This document shows positions 60,299 through 64,000 of a stretch of 64,000 bases of DNA, one piece after another. The DNA comes from JAGLOK01 sp963675575 (GTDB lineage: Bacteria > Bacillota > Clostridia > Christensenellales > UMGS416), in the NCBI GenBank assembly GCA_963675575.1, contig OY776378.1:310001-374000 (forward strand). The letters are read 5' to 3'. The notes under the pieces were generated by a model. The model did not search any database. It was not told where the DNA came from and saw only the letters and a list, made by a program, of their open reading frames with translations. A program made the translations under genes and the position numbers. Within the stretch, counting starts at the first letter, position 1, and each line of letters begins with the position of its first letter.

Positions 60299-62476
60299 AT
60301 GAAAAGAATTATGATGCTAACTTTTGCTATAATGTTATGGCTGTCAATGGCTCCTTTGGCAGCAACATACGCTTTGAGCGCCGAAAATGATCAGGAGGAA
60401 ATGACAACAACTGCAGAACCCACACAGGAACCTTCAGAAATAGATATAGAGACGGTAACAGATGTAGTTCCCCAATTATTTGTCGGGGAAGGGGACTATA
60501 TATCAACTTCATCTTTTACATCGAATCATTTTATGATTGGTCTTTTTTCACAAATTAATGAAGGCTTCAACACTGGAGAGTGGGACATAAAAGATGCCCA
60601 ACTTACGCTAAGCTTTTCTACAACGCAATTGGTTTCGGAGGTATTGTCTGACATAACGATATCAATAAATGGTGTAAGGTTTTATTCGGAAAGGGTACCT
60701 GTAACAGACGGAACCAGAAGAGAGATTACTGTAAAAATACCTGTTGAACACATAGTAAAAGGATATAATCTTTTAGCCATAGAAGGTTATATAAGGACAT
60801 ACGACGGTTTACCGTGCGTCGATGATGTGACTACTGCGAATTGGATGAATGTTTTCAAGGAATCCTTTATTGAAATGTCGTATAAACCAATACAACCTTG
60901 TTCGAATATCAGTGAATTTTATTCGTGTTTTACTTCAATTGACGCTCTTGAAAACAACGAAAGTGCAGTTGTGGTAGCAACCGGATATGATACTGATGAA
61001 CTTGATGCCGCACTGACTATTCTTGCGGGAATTTCTAGACAGTCAACCAAGAATTATAATAATATCGATTTATTGGCAGCGGATAAGCTATCAAATATAG
61101 ACAAAAAAAAGTATGTGATTTATGTGGGAAAAACAAATAATTTGCCTTCTGATTTGAAAGATGTGGTTTCTGCCAGCAATAATATTAAAGAATCAGTTGG
61201 AGGCGTTTTCTTTGTTCCTGGCACTATCAATACTTTGATAGTGACTGGAGAAAACTCAACAGCTTTAGACAGAACTGCTGCCTTGCTTTCGGATGCAATT
61301 ACGGTTAATCAATTAAAAGGCATTATAAAGATATTAAGAGAAAACGAAGATATTTATGTCAGAAAGGAGGCAATAGAACAGTATACCGCAATAACAGAAA
61401 AAGGAACATACCTGGACGGCCCTTTCAGACAGAAATTTGACTATTTCATAAATTTCCCCAACAATAGGAAGCTAGCTTATGGAAGTGAAGTTGAATTGTT
61501 TTTCAGATACGCGGATAACCTTGACTTTGACCGGTCGTTGATATCAATTTATGTAAACAATGTTCCAATAGGGAGTAAAAAACTTTCGGAAAGCAAAACG
61601 GAGGGAGACGCTATTGTCATTGATATACCTACGGATATAGAAGTAACCGGAAGCTTCACATTGACGGTAGCTTTTGATCTTGAAATAAAAGATCTATGGT
61701 GTACTCTACGACAAGGTGAAACTCCTTGGGCATATATTTCAAATGAATCAACTCTGAAACTTAACTCGGTTGAAGTTCCATATTTTTTATTTGAGAATTA
61801 TCCGTATCCGTTTATTGCAGGGGGAGAGTTTAATGATGTTGTTTTGATTTTACCAGATAAAAACACAGATTTAGACTTGAACCTTATGGGAGATTTTATG
61901 CTTACGCTTGGACAGTCGCTAAAGTATAATACAGGGAATTTTTCGGTAGTAAGAGCGTCAAGCCCTGGGGATTTAGAGGGTAAAAACGCAATTGTGGTGG
62001 GAACGTATCTCAATAATCCGTTTATTGCAGGACTAAATGAAGAACTATTTTTCCGTTTTTATGATAATGGCGAGGGAATAATGTCCAATGAGAAATTATA
62101 TATTGAATCAACTTATTCAATGTCATTGGCGACAGCACAAATCATTCAGTCGCCTTATTCAAAAATTAAAAATGCGATATTGGTTTTGGCAAGTGCGAAT
62201 AAAAAAGATCTAGGAAACGCAATGGAGTATTTTGGTGATACAACCGAGTTATGGAAGCTATATGGAGACGGTTTCATTGCAGATAAAGATGACATATTCC
62301 AGTACAAATTTAAAGAAGAAAACGCAAAAGAAGAAGAAGTTGCCGAGACACTATTGGAAAGAACGGATGTAATGAATTTGCTTTATGTATCAGGTGCAAT
62401 ATTCGCAATATTGCTTATTGCAATAATATTTATTACGATAAAATATAGGAGGAACAGCAACAATGAAGAGAAATAA
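60299..62476 (+). CDS. BcsB/YdaN-like exopolysaccharide synthase partner
   Basis: A 725-residue protein with a signal peptide (LSMAPLAATYALSA), a long external part with two jelly-roll/flavodoxin-like repeats (QLTLSFSTTQLVSEVLSDIT; VELFFRYADNL) and one C-terminal helix (LLYVSGAIFAILLIAIIFI). This matches the BcsB family, which guides the emerging chain beside the synthase. ATG 60299 has GGGAGGAG upstream; an earlier ATG at 60254 would add a non-signal extension. It overlaps the next gene by 14 bases. Confidence 0.88.
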   Translation: MKRIMMLTFAIMLWLSMAPLAATYALSAENDQEEMTTTAEPTQEPSEIDIETVTDVVPQLFVGEGDYISTSSFTSNHFMIGLFSQINEGFNTGEWDIKDAQLTLSFSTTQLVSEVLSDITISINGVRFYSERVPVTDGTRREITVKIPVEHIVKGYNLLAIEGYIRTYDGLPCVDDVTTANWMNVFKESFIEMSYKPIQPCSNISEFYSCFTSIDALENNESAVVVATGYDTDELDAALTILAGISRQSTKNYNNIDLLAADKLSNIDKKKYVIYVGKTNNLPSDLKDVVSASNNIKESVGGVFFVPGTINTLIVTGENSTALDRTAALLSDAITVNQLKGIIKILRENEDIYVRKEAIEQYTAITEKGTYLDGPFRQKFDYFINFPNNRKLAYGSEVELFFRYADNLDFDRSLISIYVNNVPIGSKKLSESKTEGDAIVIDIPTDIEVTGSFTLTVAFDLEIKDLWCTLRQGETPWAYISNESTLKLNSVEVPYFLFENYPYPFIAGGEFNDVVLILPDKNTDLDLNLMGDFMLTLGQSLKYNTGNFSVVRASSPGDLEGKNAIVVGTYLNNPFIAGLNEELFFRFYDNGEGIMSNEKLYIESTYSMSLATAQIIQSPYSKIKNAILVLASANKKDLGNAMEYFGDTTELWKLYGDGFIADKDDIFQYKFKEENAKEEEVAETLLERTDVMNLLYVSGAIFAILLIAIIFITIKYRRNSNNEEK

Positions 62477-63311
62477 TAAAAACATTCAAACTGATCTTAG
62501 TTTTATAGCTTTGGTTATATTGATATTCATATACTTCATATTTTTGATTTATCAGGAAGAATATCTTTTAAATAACTTTTTGATAGCCGCTGTAGTTTTT
62601 ATAATTGTGCTTATTACCTACTTTACGAATTTAACCACTGGCTTGATAATAAATACTACTTTAATACTAACGTATATAACCTACCTTATTATACAGAGTA
62701 TTACAAAGGGAGCAGTAATAAGATCATATGTTTATTTTTGGATAGTAATGTCTCCGGCGCTGACCACTGCCTTTTCCTTGTTTTCTATGTCGGCTACATC
62801 ACTTCAAAAAGAAGTTTTTGAATTAAATAGGAAGCTTGTCATGCTGTCGGTGCTTAACGAGAATACTAAGCTCAAAAATCTTAGATCTTTTGAAAATGAT
62901 GCGAGAATTTTTAAGAACATTGGCAAACGTTACAATATGGATTTTGGTGTGCTTCTAATTAAATTCAAACACCAAAGAGAAATCGAGAGGCTTTCAAAGA
63001 AAGAGGGGATGAAGAAGGTTGTATCACTCGTTGCCGATGTTGTAAGAGAGGCGCTTAGGGCGGAAGATGAATTATATCAGTTAGAAGATGATGAAATTTT
63101 ATTTGGCGTGCTTTTGCTGACGAAAAAAGATTCAATCGATGTTGTATATAATCGTCTAAAAGATAAAATAGCAAGCATTGATACCAATGAAATTCTTAAC
63201 ACAAAGCAGTTAATTTTAGACATGAGAATCGGAATTGCCTTTGATGACGGAGAAAAATCTGTTCTGGAGTTACTTGATACTGCTAAAGATTCAATGCAAT
63301 ATGATGTATAA
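62463..63311 (+). CDS. membrane protein with degenerate GGDEF domain, probable c-di-GMP receptor (YdaK/PssE-like)
   Basis: A 282-residue protein with four helices (about 12-30, 37-54, 58-78, 87-107), a short coiled link and a GGDEF-fold domain (about 125-282). The active-site motif is EDDEI (208-212) instead of GGDEF, so it should not make c-di-GMP. An RxxD I-site, R199-A-E-D202, is kept exactly five residues upstream, the canonical spacing. B. subtilis YdaK and Listeria PssE have the same design. It overlaps the BcsB-like gene and would activate the synthase on binding c-di-GMP. Confidence 0.88.
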   Translation: MKRNNKNIQTDLSFIALVILIFIYFIFLIYQEEYLLNNFLIAAVVFIIVLITYFTNLTTGLIINTTLILTYITYLIIQSITKGAVIRSYVYFWIVMSPALTTAFSLFSMSATSLQKEVFELNRKLVMLSVLNENTKLKNLRSFENDARIFKNIGKRYNMDFGVLLIKFKHQREIERLSKKEGMKKVVSLVADVVREALRAEDELYQLEDDEILFGVLLLTKKDSIDVVYNRLKDKIASIDTNEILNTKQLILDMRIGIAFDDGEKSVLELLDTAKDSMQYDV

Positions 63312-63329
63312 TTAGAAATGTAGTTATGG

Positions 63330-63335
63330 TATAAT
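63330..63335 (+). promoter_or_regulatory. extended -10 promoter candidate
   Basis: ATGGTATAAT gives a TG-extended TATAAT, 46 bases before the last ATG. The -35 region at 63307-63312 is poor. The final gene may therefore be read partly from its own promoter. Confidence 0.45.
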
Positions 63336-63381
63336 TGGCTGCAACAAAATATTAATGTGAATTATCGGGGAAAGTCACTCT

Positions 63382-64000
63382 ATGAAAAAGCATGTAATAA
63401 TTAGTTTTGCAGCAATATTAGTTATTGTCGGTTTAATGCTATTTTGTTGGCCGGCAAGTAATAAAGATAGTGAAAATATACAGGAACGGCAAAGCGAGGC
63501 AATTACAAAAGTGGATATGGCAACATATCCACTTGATACGTTGGCGTTGGAAACTGACGTTATAGATATGCAGACAGATAAACCTGAACCAACCCTTAAA
63601 CCGAATGTTGAGTTATTATTCGAAGCTGAAAAAGCTGAATTAGAAAAGCTGAAAAAATATAATAAGGATAGCGATAATGGGTTGACGCAAACAAGCGGTA
63701 GTGGGTATGTAGGGAATTGGTCTTCTGAGAAAAGTAAGCTGACTTTTAGAGTAAGTGTGCCAGTGTCTGGTATGTACGAACTCATCTTTTATACAGCAAC
63801 ATTTGATAAAGAAAGTTACAATACTATAAAAGTAAATGAAAGAATTTTATTTGGTGTGCTTTGTACTAAAAGTCTGGATTTTCAACCGTCCACAATAAAG
63901 GCACAGTTAAATGCGGGCGAAAATATTATCACGGTGTTGAAAAGCTGGGGCGGAATCTACATAGATTGTATGTATGCTAAATTGTCTGAGGGAATTAGCC
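63382..64000 (+). CDS. exported CBM35-like protein, 5' part (runs off the right edge)
   Basis: The frame stays open for 206 residues to the window end. An N-terminal helix (5-24) is followed by a Thr/Pro-rich linker. From about residue 72 a beta-sandwich of the CBM35/CBM6 type begins: LLFEAEKAEL, GSGYVGNWSS, FRVSVPVSGMYELIFYTA, LNAGENIITVLKSWGGIYID. This module often precedes a GH26 mannanase or similar hydrolase, which may lie past the edge. GGGGAAAG precedes the ATG. It probably handles the polymer made by this operon. Confidence 0.8.
   Translation, partial: MKKHVIISFAAILVIVGLMLFCWPASNKDSENIQERQSEAITKVDMATYPLDTLALETDVIDMQTDKPEPTLKPNVELLFEAEKAELEKLKKYNKDSDNGLTQTSGSGYVGNWSSEKSKLTFRVSVPVSGMYELIFYTATFDKESYNTIKVNERILFGVLCTKSLDFQPSTIKAQLNAGENIITVLKSWGGIYIDCMYAKLSEGIS

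Noticed and set aside
63375..63785. 136-residue minus-strand frame
   Set aside because: It is the antisense of the exported CBM35-like gene, which has a signal helix, binding site and recognisable domain.
57718..64000. Standard cellulose synthase (bcs) operon
   Set aside because: The BcsA-like protein lacks PilZ and the set includes DUF2334 and degenerate GGDEF proteins, which fits yda/pss loci better. The polymer cannot be named.

Overview
The window looks like chromosomal DNA from a low-GC, anaerobic-type Bacillota, most likely class Clostridia. Three things point there: AGGAGG-type ribosome binding sites with frequent TTG/GTG starts, the DUF2232-rplI-dnaB and rpsF-ssb-rpsR neighbourhoods, and a pyrophosphate-type phosphofructokinase beside pgi and pyk. 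There is a mreB homologue and many lipoproteins. I see no rRNA, CRISPR array or prophage. One tRNA-Thr and two intact insertion sequences are present. I cannot name the species from the sequence alone.

Layout. 1-8.7 kb: end of a sensor kinase, threonine aldolase, an acyltransferase-3 membrane protein, a zinc-ribbon/DUF2752 membrane pair, a lactate-permease-type transporter, a polyprenyl-phosphate glycosyltransferase, and a PadR-DUF1700-DUF4097 cassette. 8.9-14.4 kb: PPi-type phosphofructokinase, an IS481-like element, then DUF2232-rplI-dnaB. 14.4-24.8 kb: a YkuI-like EAL phosphodiesterase with a terminator-like hairpin in its own leader, a GtrII-type membrane glucosyltransferase, a carboxylesterase, a nitronate monooxygenase, pyruvate kinase, tRNA-Thr, an atypical response regulator and a CapA-like protein. 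24.8-31.6 kb: an acetyltransferase with a Cys-rich tail, an IS1182-like element that duplicated a whole terminator hairpin, an esterase lipoprotein, a small regulator/membrane pair with a palindromic operator, and a two-gene unit containing a protein with a long Cys/Asp/His tail. 31.7-42.3 kb: DUF1292, pgi, a DUF3810 putative protease, an orphan mreB homologue, a TtcA-like enzyme, rpsF-ssb-rpsR, and a DUF975/sigma factor/two-helix membrane protein operon. 42.4-50.8 kb: envelope polysaccharide genes (phosphodiester glycosidase-like, SGNH/MBOAT acyltransferase pair, second CapA) plus a Memo-AMMECR1 fusion with its radical SAM partner.

The most notable region is 51.0-64.0 kb. It holds one long + strand gene set matching the yda (Bacillus) / pss (Listeria) type of exopolysaccharide locus: GH8-like lipoprotein, DUF2334 protein, BcsA-like synthase without a PilZ domain, BcsB-like partner, and a four-helix membrane protein with a degenerate GGDEF domain. 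That domain has lost the active-site motif but keeps an RxxD I-site at the canonical distance, so it is best read as a cyclic-di-GMP receptor. Extra members not expected in those model loci are a 1256-residue SLH-like/sialate-O-acetylesterase-like lipoprotein, a polytopic glycosyltransferase-like protein and a CBM35-like lipoprotein that runs off the edge. Upstream lie two tiny coupled reading frames. Together with the EAL enzyme and the MBOAT/SGNH pair, the window suggests an organism that makes, modifies and regulates an acylated surface polysaccharide through cyclic-di-GMP; this link is inference.
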